From: Sandaracinus amylolyticus
GTDB lineage: Bacteria; Myxococcota_A; Polyangia; Polyangiales; Sandaracinaceae
Direction of reading: 5' to 3'
Assembly (NCBI RefSeq): GCF_000737325.1
Contig: NZ_CP011125.1
Coordinates: forward strand, 9,610,001 to 9,674,000
Length of the DNA: 64,000 nucleotides
The notes below the pieces were generated by a model, which did not search any database, was not told the DNA's origin, and saw only the letters and a program-made list of their open reading frames with translations. Shown here one piece after another: positions 1 to 9,275 of this stretch. A program made the position numbers and the translations under genes. The stretch's first letter is position 1, and the number at the start of each line of letters is the position of its first letter.

Positions 1-222
1 AGAAACGGCGACTGCTTGCGGTGCACACCGAACACGCACGCGGTGGGCGTCGCGACGTTTGCGCGTGTCGACGCTTTCCGATCCGCTGCGTTCGAATCGA
101 CGAAACGCCCTGCTGCACGCGCCGATGAGCGTTGCCGCCGCGCGGCTCCGCAGGCCCGTCACGACGCATCGTGCCGGGGCCGTCGGTGTCCGCGCGCGTC
201 AACTCTCGAAGGAGCGGGAACA
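1..222. other. Upstream region, no gene recognised
   Basis: No convincing coding region is visible before the first lipoprotein gene. The frame of that gene stays open upstream, but the encoded residues are Arg/Ala-rich and lack a signal peptide, as expected of non-coding GC-rich DNA. A Shine-Dalgarno-like AAGGAG lies about 8 bases before the ATG at 223. The promoter could not be placed. Confidence 0.5.
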
Positions 223-3200
223 ATGCAGCGGGTCGAGTGGAGAAGACGAGCAGCGTGCATCGTCGCGTGCGTCGCGGCGCTCGTCGGCGGGTGTGCGACA
301 GGAGCGTCGTCGAGTGAGCCCGACGCGGGCGCAATCGCGAGCGGCGACGCGAGCGCGACGGATCTCGGCACGAACGGAGGTCGTTCGTTCGAGCCCGTCC
401 GCGGCGGCTTCGCGGTGGTCGACGGAACGACGATGCTGGAGGTGCGTGACGGCACGGTCTCGTTGCGTCCTGTCGGCGAGGACGAGGCGGCGCTGCTGCT
501 GGGAGCGACGCGCATCGAGGGGCTGCACGGCGACATCGCGCGCTTGACGACGCAGGATCCGCAGCGCGTCGAATGGGAGCACGGCGGCTGGGTCGAGCGC
601 TTCGACATCGTGCCGGATGGGCTCGAGCAGACGTGGGTGCTGCGAGACGAGAGCGCATCGGGCTCGTCGGTCCACGTCGAAGTGCCGCTCGAGAGCGGGA
701 CGCGAGTGCTCGGAACGTCTGATTCGGAGATCTGGCTCGCCAACGATCAGCACGTGGTGCGCTACGGCGCACTTCACGCGTTCGACGCGGCGGGGCGCAC
801 GCTGCCCGCCGTGATGAGCGCGAGCGCCGATCATCTGAGCATCGATGTCGACGCGAGTGATGCCGTGTACCCGGTGACAATCGATCCGCTGATCGCAATC
901 GTCGGCGAGGTGCTCGCGCCCGCAGTGGCAGGCGGCAATGGCTCGACGTTCGGCGCCTCCGTGGCCGTCAGCGCGGGTCGCATCGCCGTCGGCGATCCTG
1001 GGTTCGAGCTTCGGACCACGCAGCCCGGAGGCTTCGTCCATCTCTATCAGCGAGATGCGCGGCGGATTCTGGGTGAATGCTCCGGCATCGCACTCCCGAG
1101 CAGCAGCGGGATCGTTGCGGGCGATCAGCTCGGGCACGCCGTGGCGCTCGAGAGCGACCTGCTCGTCGTGAGCACGCCGCGGGCGGGAGGCGGACGCGGC
1201 GGTGTGTGGGTCATCGATCTGTCGGGAGGGTTCGCGCCGGCGGAACGAGCGGCCGGTGAGGCCGTCGCGGCCGCGTGCTCCTATGTGCCGAACCGGTTCG
1301 TGCTCCTCAAGACTCCGGTCGGAGTGCGCGGGTTCGGTCGTCGCGTCGCGATCTCGGGCCGGCGCGTCGCGGTGAGCAGCGACACCGGCAGCGCCGTGTG
1401 GACGTTCGCGGCGAGCGATGGCCGTTGGCAGCCGGAGGCGACGCTCGCGGCGCCCGCGGGCGCCGGCGACTTCGGCGCGTCGCTGTCCCTGCACGACGGT
1501 GTCCTGGCGGTCGGTGCGCCGACGACTGCGGGCGGTGGGAGTGCGTACGTGTTCACGCACGACGGGACCAACTGGAGCGCTCCTGTCCGGATTGCTTCTG
1601 TTGCAGGGGATTCGAGCACTGGACGCGCGGTCGCGGTGGCGTCTCGCGATGTCTGGGTATCGAGCGTCCGGAGCGGCGTGCCCGTGATGGGCCTGTATCG
1701 CATGAAGCCGGTGGGGCTCGGCCGAGTCGCGGAGCTGAGTGGCGTCGCGCAGGGTGCCGTGGCGTCGGCGAGCGCGAGCGCAGGGATGATGATCGCGGGC
1801 GCGCCGAGCGCGAGCAGCGGCGAGCTCCTCGGAAATCGTACGGTGAACGTTCCGAGCGCGGCCGTGCAGCTCGGATCCGCTGTCGCGACGGATGGCGAGC
1901 TCGCCGTGGTGTCGTACCGGACGACCGGAAGCGCGCGTATCACCGGTTCGAGCACGACCGTCGGACGGGTGCTTCTGATGCGCGTGCTGAGCGACCGCGG
2001 TGACAGCTGCGGCAGCGCATCGACGTGTGCATCCGGGTTCTGTGTCGATGGTGTCTGTTGCGAGAGCGCCTGTGGTGGCGGCGCGAATGACTGTCAGGCG
2101 TGCAGCGTGGCGGGCGGTGGAACGCGCAATGGCTCTTGCACCGCGCTGAGCGCGACTGCCGCGCCGCAGGTCGAGTGTCGAGAGGCGGTCGCGTCGTGCG
2201 ATGCGCCCGAGATGTGCGTGGCCGGCTCGACGGTGTGTCCGTCGGATCGTTATGTCGCAGCGGGCGCTATCTGCGGAGCGGCAGATTCCGGCGAAAGCCT
2301 GGCGTGCGGTGGCGACCGTGCGGCGTGCCCGGGCGAGCTGGCACCGGTGGACGACGAGACGGTCGCGCGATTCGGCGAAATGATGGGCGCCGAGGACCAA
2401 GCAGTGGATGCGCTCGTCGCGTTCAACCAGCAGATGAACTCGCTGACGCGCGAGCAGCGCAGTCGCGTGTGGTGCCGGAATGCACGGATCTTCGAGCGCC
2501 GTGCACCGCTCGTCCTGCTCGCGCTGCAGCAGAGTGGTGCGAGCGCTGAGGAAATCGACCATGCGCGCACGACGATTCATGACTCCGCGGAACAAATCTG
2601 CGCCGGTCGCGAGCCCGAGAGCGCGATGCGGGCACTCGGCGTCTTGAGCATGGCGGCCAATCGGCGGATGACGAGTGGCAGCGCGCTCGACGGTCGCGAC
2701 GACGTCTTCCTCGGAAGTCTCGCTGCTCTCCGCGATGAGTTCGGCGAGCTCTGCATGGCGGACGCAATGCCGCGAACGCTCGAAGCGTACGCGGGGATGT
2801 CCGATGCGCAGTTCGACAGGGAGCTCGACACTCTGGCGTTGGGGAGATGCGCCAGCCGTGGCCCGGCAGGCGGCCACTTCGAGATCGTCGCGCCGCGGAC
2901 GTACGGAGACTGCGTCCGCGACGCCATGCGGGCGAGCGCCACGCGCAGCGTCGAGTCGTGCAATAGCCCGGTCGCCGGTGGAGGCTCGGACGATCCCCCG
3001 GAAGACGACGGTGAAGGCGATGGGGGCGACGGCGAAGGCGACGACGCCGAGGAGCCGCATCCGGCACCGAATCCGCCGCCCATGACGCCGAATCCGGCGC
3101 TCGACGAGCAGAACCGACGCGAGGCCGAGACGGCCGTCGGCGAGATGGTCGTCGGAGTCGTGCTCATGGTGGGAGGTGCGGCCGTCATTTTCGTGGGCGC

Positions 3201-3951
3201 GGCAGTGGCCGGCGGGACCCTCGGCGGGGGCACGCCCGTCGCACTGGGGCTCGGAGCCGCTGGCCTCTCGCTCGCTAGCATGGGTCTCGGTATCGCCCGC
3301 GGCGGAATCGATCGCCGCGAGGGCGCGCGGCGAGACTGGGCCGAGCGAAACGGCACGACGCCTCCGTTCCTGTGCCCTACGATGCGCTCTCCCGCGGGTT
3401 TCCTGTCGTTCGCGGCATCTCGCCCTGGCGACGGCTCAGGATCGTCCGGCAGACGGATGTCGGTGCTGGATGCGATGCGGGCCTGTGCCTGCGAAAACAA
3501 TCCGCTGGACGCCATTCTCGCGGGGCTCCCGGGACCGTTCGGCGGAAACAGTTGTGAGCTCGGTGCGCGATTGCGGTGCCTCCGGGAGGAGGACGACGAC
3601 GTCGCGACTCCGATGGATCCTGAATGCGCTCGCCTGCTGGGAGAGGACAATCAGGAATCCCTCTCGTCGCAGCTGCAGCAGTGCGGGATCATCAGCTGTG
3701 GGACGGACTCGTGGGTGACTCCGGATTGTCGCTGTGAGTCGATGAGCGGCGGCGGTCTGGGTGGCGGGTTCGACGCCTGCGAGCACGTGCTCTGTCCCGA
3801 AGGGACGGTGCCGCGGCCCAATGGGTACTCGTGCGCATGCACGCCGCCCGATGAGCACGTCGGTCCGTCGATTCCCGGTGTGGAGTGCATTCCCGGCTTC
3901 CCGTGCGCGGGTGGCGGCGGAGGAACTCCGCCGACCCCTCCTTTTCCCTGA
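223..3951 (+). CDS. Large FG-GAP and Cys-rich lipoprotein
   Basis: A 1242-residue predicted lipoprotein. The start at 223 is chosen because AAGGAG lies 8 bases upstream and the product then begins with an Arg-rich n-region, a hydrophobic stretch and a lipobox ending LVGGC (Cys24). Residues about 220-560 hold FG-GAP/integrin-like blade repeats (FGASVAVS...IAVGDP, LGHAVAL, FGRRVAIS, FGASLSL...LAVGAP). A Cys-rich block follows at about 585-680 (CASGFCVDGVCCE), a style common in myxobacterial surface proteins. Near residue 960 is an acidic Pro/Asn-rich linker, then a Gly/Ala/Val-rich hydrophobic segment that may insert in a membrane, and a Cys-rich tail. It probably sits on the cell surface in binding or adhesion. 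No catalytic motif was seen. Confidence 0.8.
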   Translation: MQRVEWRRRAACIVACVAALVGGCATGASSSEPDAGAIASGDASATDLGTNGGRSFEPVRGGFAVVDGTTMLEVRDGTVSLRPVGEDEAALLLGATRIEGLHGDIARLTTQDPQRVEWEHGGWVERFDIVPDGLEQTWVLRDESASGSSVHVEVPLESGTRVLGTSDSEIWLANDQHVVRYGALHAFDAAGRTLPAVMSASADHLSIDVDASDAVYPVTIDPLIAIVGEVLAPAVAGGNGSTFGASVAVSAGRIAVGDPGFELRTTQPGGFVHLYQRDARRILGECSGIALPSSSGIVAGDQLGHAVALESDLLVVSTPRAGGGRGGVWVIDLSGGFAPAERAAGEAVAAACSYVPNRFVLLKTPVGVRGFGRRVAISGRRVAVSSDTGSAVWTFAASDGRWQPEATLAAPAGAGDFGASLSLHDGVLAVGAPTTAGGGSAYVFTHDGTNWSAPVRIASVAGDSSTGRAVAVASRDVWVSSVRSGVPVMGLYRMKPVGLGRVAELSGVAQGAVASASASAGMMIAGAPSASSGELLGNRTVNVPSAAVQLGSAVATDGELAVVSYRTTGSARITGSSTTVGRVLLMRVLSDRGDSCGSASTCASGFCVDGVCCESACGGGANDCQACSVAGGGTRNGSCTALSATAAPQVECREAVASCDAPEMCVAGSTVCPSDRYVAAGAICGAADSGESLACGGDRAACPGELAPVDDETVARFGEMMGAEDQAVDALVAFNQQMNSLTREQRSRVWCRNARIFERRAPLVLLALQQSGASAEEIDHARTTIHDSAEQICAGREPESAMRALGVLSMAANRRMTSGSALDGRDDVFLGSLAALRDEFGELCMADAMPRTLEAYAGMSDAQFDRELDTLALGRCASRGPAGGHFEIVAPRTYGDCVRDAMRASATRSVESCNSPVAGGGSDDPPEDDGEGDGGDGEGDDAEEPHPAPNPPPMTPNPALDEQNRREAETAVGEMVVGVVLMVGGAAVIFVGAAVAGGTLGGGTPVALGLGAAGLSLASMGLGIARGGIDRREGARRDWAERNGTTPPFLCPTMRSPAGFLSFAASRPGDGSGSSGRRMSVLDAMRACACENNPLDAILAGLPGPFGGNSCELGARLRCLREEDDDVATPMDPECARLLGEDNQESLSSQLQQCGIISCGTDSWVTPDCRCESMSGGGLGGGFDACEHVLCPEGTVPRPNGYSCACTPPDEHVGPSIPGVECIPGFPCAGGGGGTPPTPPFP

Positions 3952-3962
3952 CATGAACTGAG

Positions 3963-3996
3963 CGAGGGCGATCCCGCGCTGTACGCATCGCCCTCG
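3963..3996 (+). terminator. Stem-loop terminator after the FG-GAP lipoprotein
   Basis: CGAGGGCGAT (3963-3972) and ATCGCCCTCG (3987-3996) form a perfect 10-bp stem with a 14-base loop, 11 bases after the stop codon. There is no U-tract, so it is either a weak intrinsic terminator or a stabilising 3' end. Confidence 0.6.
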
Positions 3997-4040
3997 TGTC
4001 CATCTCTCCAGACCTGATTCGCGCCACGTCGGGACACCTC

Positions 4041-4736
4041 ATGACGGCAGACAATCACGACGAGCCCGCGACGCTCGACGCGCGCGTCTTGCAGCTCGAG
4101 CGCGCGATCGCAGCGCGCAGGCAGCGCATTGCGTCGCTGGTGGGGACGCTCGACGCGCGGCAGCGCTCGCTGGCGGAGCGCATTCGTCCGGAGGTCGTGG
4201 TGGCACTTCCACCGCTCGACGTGGAGCGCGCGCGGGTCGAGGTGATGCGCGCGCTGCACGAGGAGCTCGGGCTGCTCGGCGCGGTGACGATCGAGGGCGG
4301 CACGATGCAGTGGAGGCCGCTGCATCGAGTGCTCGGGGCGCGCATCGGGCTCGAGGTGGATCTCGAGACGGGAGCGCAGGGCGCGACGCTGCGGATGCGC
4401 GATACGCCCTTCGCGGGTGTCTCGCCGACGGCGTACGTCGCGGCGACGATGTTCGCGACGATCCCCGTGACGGCCGTCGCGGTCATGTTGGTCCGCGACG
4501 CGCGCGCGCTCCCGACGAGCGCGGTGCTCGCCCTCACGATGTTGACGATCGCGGCGTCGCTCGTGCCGCTTCTCTCGTGGAGCAAGCGGCGTACGCGCGC
4601 CGCGCTGCAGCGATTCGCGGAGCGGGTCGCGGCGCAATTGCCGCGGAAGACCGCGCTGCGCGTGCGGGTGAGCGAGGACGCGGATCTCGAGAACGACCAT
4701 GTGATCGAGAAGGAGGTCGCTCGTGGTCTACCGTGA
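4041..4736 (+). CDS. Small two-helix membrane protein
   Basis: Not recognised as a named family. The 231-residue product begins with a likely coiled coil (LDARVLQLERAIAARRQ, then further heptads) and a mixed alpha/beta stretch. Two hydrophobic segments follow (starting PTAYVAATMFATIPVTAVAV and TSAVLALTMLTIAASLVPLL), and then a basic and an acidic tail. An in-frame GTG at 3996 would add 15 residues but overlaps the upstream hairpin, so the ATG at 4041 is preferred; neither start has a clear Shine-Dalgarno site. The 3' end overlaps the next gene by 14 bases. Three such genes lie in a row and probably act together at the inner membrane. Confidence 0.6.
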   Translation: MTADNHDEPATLDARVLQLERAIAARRQRIASLVGTLDARQRSLAERIRPEVVVALPPLDVERARVEVMRALHEELGLLGAVTIEGGTMQWRPLHRVLGARIGLEVDLETGAQGATLRMRDTPFAGVSPTAYVAATMFATIPVTAVAVMLVRDARALPTSAVLALTMLTIAASLVPLLSWSKRRTRAALQRFAERVAAQLPRKTALRVRVSEDADLENDHVIEKEVARGLP

Positions 4737-5367
4737 CGGCATCGAGCTGCGGCGCGAGCACGTACGACGGCTCGAAGCAGAGCTCGCGCGGCTGGACGAG
4801 GATCTCGCTGCGCTCGCGCGCGCCACGCGCGAGGGCGCGTGGTGGGAGCGACTGCTCGGTGGACCGCGCGCGGTGGAGCGCGTCATCGAGCTCGAAGGGG
4901 AGCGCAGCGACGACGAGCTCGCGGCGGTCTGCGAGCGCGTGTATCGCGTGAACGGTCGCGTGGAGCGCGACGGCGACGTGTGGATCTGGAGAGGCGAGCC
5001 GGATCCGCGGCCACGGCGCGTGGAGGTTCGCGCCGAGCGCGTCGAAGGACGCACCCGCGTGACGACGCGTGACGGCGGCGCTCCGCGCGCGCAGTACTTC
5101 TCGCTGCTCGCGCACGTGATCGTGGCCGTGGCGTCATTCGACTCTCGGTTTCTGGACATCGCGCTCTTCTGGGTCGTGTCGGCGGTCGGGCTCGGCGGGC
5201 TCATGCGGCGTCACACGATGCGCGTGGCGCGTCGCAAAGTGCTCGATGCGCGCGAGCTCGTCCGCGCGCTCGAGGTGGAGACCACGAGCACGACGGCGGT
5301 GCGGATCGACGACCACGAAGAGCACTCGCTCGAGGTGGAGCCGGTGATCGCGAGGGCGTCGCGATGA
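4723..5367 (+). CDS. Coiled-coil membrane protein, second of three
   Basis: A 214-residue protein starting with GTG, overlapping its upstream neighbour by 14 bases and its downstream neighbour by 4 (ATGA). An N-terminal helical coiled coil (HVRRLEAELARLDEDLAALA) is followed by a mixed domain and a short hydrophobic pair near residues 128-165 (FSLLAHVIVAVASFDSRF, then IALFWVVSAVGLGGLM). A soluble acidic tail ends the protein. The layout, coiled coil then domain then hydrophobic pair, parallels the preceding gene. The two may be distant paralogues forming a heteromeric membrane complex. No function can be assigned. Confidence 0.6.
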   Translation: MVYRDGIELRREHVRRLEAELARLDEDLAALARATREGAWWERLLGGPRAVERVIELEGERSDDELAAVCERVYRVNGRVERDGDVWIWRGEPDPRPRRVEVRAERVEGRTRVTTRDGGAPRAQYFSLLAHVIVAVASFDSRFLDIALFWVVSAVGLGGLMRRHTMRVARRKVLDARELVRALEVETTSTTAVRIDDHEEHSLEVEPVIARASR

Positions 5368-5921
5368 CGCGCGAGCTCGATCATCACGCGGAAGTGCGTC
5401 GCGTCGCGGGTCGGCCGGGGCCCGATGCGCTCGCACGGCTCGAGCGTGTGTTCGCCGAGCGTAGGAAGTCGGTGCCCTCCGCGACGCGCATCGGAGAGGC
5501 GTTCGGCGTCGGAGATACACGCTTCTCGGTGCTGGTCGTGCCGGGCAACGACGAGACGGAGATCCGCGTCGCAGGATCGAAGCGCGAGCAGCGGTTGTCC
5601 TCCGTCGCCGCGGTCGTGGCGGGCTTCGGCGCCTTCGTGTGCGGCTCGCTGCTGAGCATCGAGCTCGAGCTCGAGCGCGTGCCGACCATCTTCGAGATCT
5701 CGCTCGCCGCGGCCGCGGTGCCGAGCGTCGTCACGTTCTTCGTCGCTCGATGGATCTCACACCGGCGCGGCGCGCAGACGCGCGCGCTCGCGGACGCGCT
5801 CGTCGACGTCCTCGTCGATCGCGCGCCCGCGGTGCGGGTCGACGTCACGGAAGATGAAGAAGCGCTCGCGCGATCGACAGATAGATCAGAAGACCTACGA
5901 CGTCGCTCAGCGACGCGATGA
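5364..5921 (+). CDS. Small membrane protein, third of three, overlapping mgtE
   Basis: A 185-residue protein coupled to the preceding gene by ATGA. A soluble domain of about 80 residues is followed by two predicted membrane helices (VAAVVAGFGAFVCGSLLSIE and SLAAAAVPSVVTFFVARWI) and a short tail. Its last 77 bases overlap the 3' end of mgtE on the other strand, so the final 25 or so residues are encoded antisense to a real gene. No known family was recognised. The transmembrane pair position and operon link suggest it works with the two genes before it. Confidence 0.55.
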   Translation: MTRELDHHAEVRRVAGRPGPDALARLERVFAERRKSVPSATRIGEAFGVGDTRFSVLVVPGNDETEIRVAGSKREQRLSSVAAVVAGFGAFVCGSLLSIELELERVPTIFEISLAAAAVPSVVTFFVARWISHRRGAQTRALADALVDVLVDRAPAVRVDVTEDEEALARSTDRSEDLRRRSATR

Positions 5922-7215
5922 ACGGGGTCGAGCTCACCGCGGGGTCGAGCCCGACCCGCTGGATCACCAGCGGCAAGAGCGACCCGAGCAGGCTGCCCAC
6001 CGTGACCACCGACACGATGCTGATCGCGACCACGAGCGCGAGCGGCACGCCCGGTCCCTCGGCGGTGAAGAACGCGCGCCCGAACCCCAGCACGCCCACC
6101 ACGAGCCCCAGGCAGAGCCCGACCGCGAGCTCACGCGACGCGACCTTCAGCCAGTCCGCCGGGCGCACCTCTTCGACCGCGAGCGCGCGAATCACCAGCG
6201 TCGCGCTCTGCGATCCCGCGTTGCCGCCGGTCGAGATGATCAGCGGGATGAACATCGCGAGCACGATCGCGCGCTGCAGCTCGTCGGCGAACCCTTCCAT
6301 CACGTTCGCGGTGAGGAACCCGCCGAGGAAGAGCACGACGAGCCACGTCACGCGGCTGCGCCAGTACGCGAGGAACCCGGTGCCGAAGTACGTGTCCTCG
6401 ATCGGCGTGACCGCGCCCATTCGCTGCGCGTCCTCGGTCGCTTCCTCGATGACGACGTCGACCACGTCGTCGACGGTGATGACACCGAGCATCACGCCCT
6501 GCTGATCGACGACCGGCAGCGCCTGGAAGTCGTACTTCGCGATCGTACGCGCGACCTCTTCCTGCTCGTCCATGTCGTGCACGCGCACGACGTTCTCGGT
6601 CATCACGTCCGCGAGCGTCTGGCCGGGATCCGCGAGGATCAGATCGCGCAGCGAGACGACGCCCTGGAGCTTGTCGCCGAAGGCGAGCACGTACACGTAG
6701 TAGACGTTCTCGACCTCTTCCTCGCGCGAGAGCCGACGAACCTCCTCGATCGCCTGCCAGACCTTCGTGTCGGGCGCGAGCCCCACGAAGCCGGTGGTCA
6801 TGATGCCGCCGGCCGTGTGCTCCGGATACGCGGCGAGCTCGCGCGTCTCCTCGGCGACCTCGGGGTCGACCTGGTCGAGGACCTCGAGCAGCGTCTTCTG
6901 CAGATCGAGCTCGAGCGTCTGCACCACGTCGGCGCGATCGTCGGGCTCCATCTCGACGAGGATCGTCGCGGCCTCTTCGGGCTTGAGCTTCTCGAGGATG
7001 TCGGCGCGCCGCTCGTCGGGGATGCGCTCGAGCACGGTCGCGGCGAGCTCGTCGGGCAGCGCGCGCATCAGCGCGACGACGTCGTCGAGCGGGAGGTCCT
7101 CCGCGATCTCCGCGATGTCCTCCTCGTGGAATTCGTCGAGCGCGTCACGTAGCGCCTCGGGCTCCTGCTCGAGCGTCTGCCGCAGGTCGGGGCCGAGGAG
7201 CGTGGAGAGGCGCAT
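5845..7215 (-). CDS. mgtE: Magnesium transporter MgtE
   Basis: A 456-residue homologue of the MgtE Mg2+ channel, the usual family length. The N-terminal helical superfamily domain (about residues 20-135, with repeated acidic EIAEDLPLDD-type motifs) and two CBS domains (about 140-262) form the cytoplasmic Mg2+ sensor. The C-terminal half (about 290-456) has five membrane helices with the family signature ISTGGNAGSQSA and a final TPFIASLSDVVGLL helix that carries the conserved pore Asp. In the known family the sensor closes the pore when cytosolic Mg2+ is high. The ATG at 7215 is divergent from the gene at 7285, so the 69-base gap should hold both promoters. Its 3' end overlaps the convergent gene by 77 bases. 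Confidence 0.95.
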   Translation of the reverse strand: MRLSTLLGPDLRQTLEQEPEALRDALDEFHEEDIAEIAEDLPLDDVVALMRALPDELAATVLERIPDERRADILEKLKPEEAATILVEMEPDDRADVVQTLELDLQKTLLEVLDQVDPEVAEETRELAAYPEHTAGGIMTTGFVGLAPDTKVWQAIEEVRRLSREEEVENVYYVYVLAFGDKLQGVVSLRDLILADPGQTLADVMTENVVRVHDMDEQEEVARTIAKYDFQALPVVDQQGVMLGVITVDDVVDVVIEEATEDAQRMGAVTPIEDTYFGTGFLAYWRSRVTWLVVLFLGGFLTANVMEGFADELQRAIVLAMFIPLIISTGGNAGSQSATLVIRALAVEEVRPADWLKVASRELAVGLCLGLVVGVLGFGRAFFTAEGPGVPLALVVAISIVSVVTVGSLLGSLLPLVIQRVGLDPAVSSTPFIASLSDVVGLLIYLSIARALLHLP

Positions 7216-7284
7216 ACGCGCCGGACTTTACTCTCGACGCGGCGCTCTTGCCCTCCGCGTCGAGCCCGGATACGAGGGAGCCCG

Positions 7285-8253
7285 ATGCAGATCCGGACTC
7301 TCGGTCGGACCTCGGTGCGCGTGTCCGAGATCGCCCTCGGGACGTGGGGGCTCGCGAGCGGCGCGTACGGCGAGAAGGCCGAGCCGTCGCGCTTCGAGTC
7401 GGTCGTGAAAGCAGCGTGGGACGCGGGCGTGACGACGTTCGACGTCGCGCCGCTCTGGGGCGACGGCGAGAGCGAGTGGCGCACCGCCGCCGCGCTCGGC
7501 GATCACCTGAAGGACGCGGTCCTCGTCACGCGCACCGGGCAGGCGAAGATGGGCGATCGCCTGAGCGGTCGCTTCGAGTCGCAGCAGATCATCGACGACG
7601 TCGAGGCCTCGCTGAAGCGCCTCGGGCGCGAGACGATCGACGTCGTGCTGCTGCACAACCCGCCGATGAAGGTGCTGCAGTCGGACCTCTATCGGAAGGG
7701 CGTCGATCACCTGCTCGCGAGCGGCAAGGTGCGCGCGTGGGGCGCGAGCGTGGTGACCGCGGAGGAAGGTCGCGCCGCGCTCGAGGTCGGCGCGCAGGCG
7801 ATCGGCATCGCGCACCACGCGCTCGACCCGCACGTGCTGCACGATCTCACGTCGACGATGAAGCACTACGGGGCCGCGGGCATCGCGCGCTCGCCGCTCT
7901 GCTACGGCCTGCTCGCGGGTCGGTGGACGAGCGAGACGAAGTTCGGCGAGCACGATCACCGCAGCCGCCGGTGGGACGCGACGAGCTTCGCCGAGCGACT
8001 GCGTCAGGTGGAAGAGCTGCGCTTCCTCGTGAGAGACGACGTGCCGGACCTCGCCACCGCGGCGATGCGGTTCGTGCTCTCGAGCCCGTTCGTCGCGACC
8101 GCGTGCGTGGGCGCGCGCAGCGTCGAGCAGATCACGAGCGCGGCCGGCGCGTCGCGCGAGAAGCCGCTCCTGCCGCCCGAGGATCTGAAGCGCGTCGCGT
8201 CGGTGTGGAACGGCGGCGCGGGCGTGTTCGGCGGCGGCATCGCGAAGAAGTGA
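7285..8253 (+). CDS. Aldo/keto reductase-fold protein with altered catalytic residues
   Basis: A 322-residue (alpha/beta)8 aldo/keto reductase family member. The start has GAGGGA just upstream. The family's N-terminal pattern (LGRTSVRVSEIALGTWGLAS) and the VLLHNPP strand are clear. Of the classical Asp-Tyr-Lys-His tetrad, Asp53 and His124 are present. The usual catalytic Tyr (DTAPxYG) reads Trp58 in FDVAPLWGDGESE, and the usual Lys (TKxG) reads Arg83 in VTRTGQ. The protein may therefore be a non-catalytic NADPH-binding protein or use altered chemistry. It is followed by an 18-bp palindrome and is probably a single-gene unit. Confidence 0.85.
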   Translation: MQIRTLGRTSVRVSEIALGTWGLASGAYGEKAEPSRFESVVKAAWDAGVTTFDVAPLWGDGESEWRTAAALGDHLKDAVLVTRTGQAKMGDRLSGRFESQQIIDDVEASLKRLGRETIDVVLLHNPPMKVLQSDLYRKGVDHLLASGKVRAWGASVVTAEEGRAALEVGAQAIGIAHHALDPHVLHDLTSTMKHYGAAGIARSPLCYGLLAGRWTSETKFGEHDHRSRRWDATSFAERLRQVEELRFLVRDDVPDLATAAMRFVLSSPFVATACVGARSVEQITSAAGASREKPLLPPEDLKRVASVWNGGAGVFGGGIAKK

Positions 8254-8258
8254 GAGGA

Positions 8259-8276
8259 CCCGAAGGATCCTTCGGG
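8259..8276. terminator. Perfect palindrome after the aldo/keto reductase gene
   Basis: CCCGAAGGATCCTTCGGG is an 18-bp perfect palindrome 5 bases after the stop codon, followed by TTCG. It could be an intrinsic terminator lacking a long U-tract, or an operator for the next gene. Confidence 0.5.
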
Positions 8277-8411
8277 TTCGTGGGCGCTCGCCAGTATACG
8301 CACGATTCGCGAGGATACGCGTTCGAACCGCGGTTCGTGGTGGCAGGTGGCGCGCATGACGTGCTCCCGTATACACGCGCGCTTGCTCGGAGGTCCTCGC
8401 TCGGGCACGCT

Positions 8412-9275
8412 GTGCGCGCTTTGGCCGACGTCTTCGCGTACCTCGACTACCGCGCGTTCCTGCGCGACGTGTACGCCGAGAAGAAGGCGCTCGGGCGAGG
8501 CTTCTCGTTCCGCGCGTTCTCGCGGCTCGCGGGGCTGCGCTCGCCGAATTACCTGAAGCTCGTGATCGACGGAGAGCGCAACCTCTCGGACCAGATGGCG
8601 CCGCGCTTCGCGACCGCGCTCGGTCTGCGCGACGACGCCGCGCGCTACTTCGTCGATCTCGTCGCGTTCAACCAGGCGAAGGACGCGGCCGCGCGCAACG
8701 CCGCGTATACGCGGCTCACCGGGTTCCGTCGGTATCGCAGCGCGCACCGGCTCGAGCTCGCGCACGCGGCCTATCACTCGACCTGGTACCTGCCCGCGAT
8801 CCGCGAGCTCGCCGCGCGCTGTGACTTCGAGGCGGAGCCCGAGTGGATCGCGCCGCGCCTGCGCCCGCCGATCTCGAAGGACGAGGCGAAGAGCGCGCTC
8901 GCGACGCTCTTCGAGCTCGGCCTGCTCGTCACCGGCGAAGACGGCCGCGTGAGCCAGGGCGAGGCGCTGGTGTCGACGGGCCCCGAGACGCGCGGGCACC
9001 ACATCGGCAACTACCATCGCATGATGATGTCGCGCGCCGCGGCCTCGATCGACGACGTGCCCGCGGCCGAGCGCGACGTCAGCTCGCTCACGCTCTGCGT
9101 CGGCGGCAAGGGCCTCGCGGAGATCAAGGATCGGATCCAGAAGTTCCGCCGCGAGCTGCTCGAGCTCTCGACGCGGGAGAGCGATCCGCGCGAGGTGGTG
9201 CAGATCAATTTCCAGCTCTTCCCGCTGACGAAGGCGGAGAAGACGCCGGCGAGAAAGGCGAAGGCTCCGCGATGA
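8412..9275 (+). CDS. TIGR02147 family protein, putative DNA-binding regulator
   Basis: The product matches the TIGR02147 family, whose typical opening (FAYLDYRAFLRDVYAEKKA) and segment FRAFSRLAGLRSPNYLKLVIDG suggest an N-terminal helix-turn-helix fold. From the GTG at 8412 it is 287 residues long; a TTG at 8421 is an equally good start, and neither has an ideal Shine-Dalgarno site. Family members occur in multiple copies in Fibrobacter and myxobacteria and have no firmly established function. The stop codon overlaps the ATG of the next gene (ATGA), so the two are translated together. The C-terminus is Lys-rich (EKTPARKAKAPR), fitting nucleic acid contact. Confidence 0.8.
   Translation: MRALADVFAYLDYRAFLRDVYAEKKALGRGFSFRAFSRLAGLRSPNYLKLVIDGERNLSDQMAPRFATALGLRDDAARYFVDLVAFNQAKDAAARNAAYTRLTGFRRYRSAHRLELAHAAYHSTWYLPAIRELAARCDFEAEPEWIAPRLRPPISKDEAKSALATLFELGLLVTGEDGRVSQGEALVSTGPETRGHHIGNYHRMMMSRAAASIDDVPAAERDVSSLTLCVGGKGLAEIKDRIQKFRRELLELSTRESDPREVVQINFQLFPLTKAEKTPARKAKAPR

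Noticed and set aside
199-3060. 953-codon minus-strand frame opposite the first lipoprotein
   Set aside because: Arg/His/Ala-rich composition with no signal peptide or motif; antisense shadow of a gene with clear domains.
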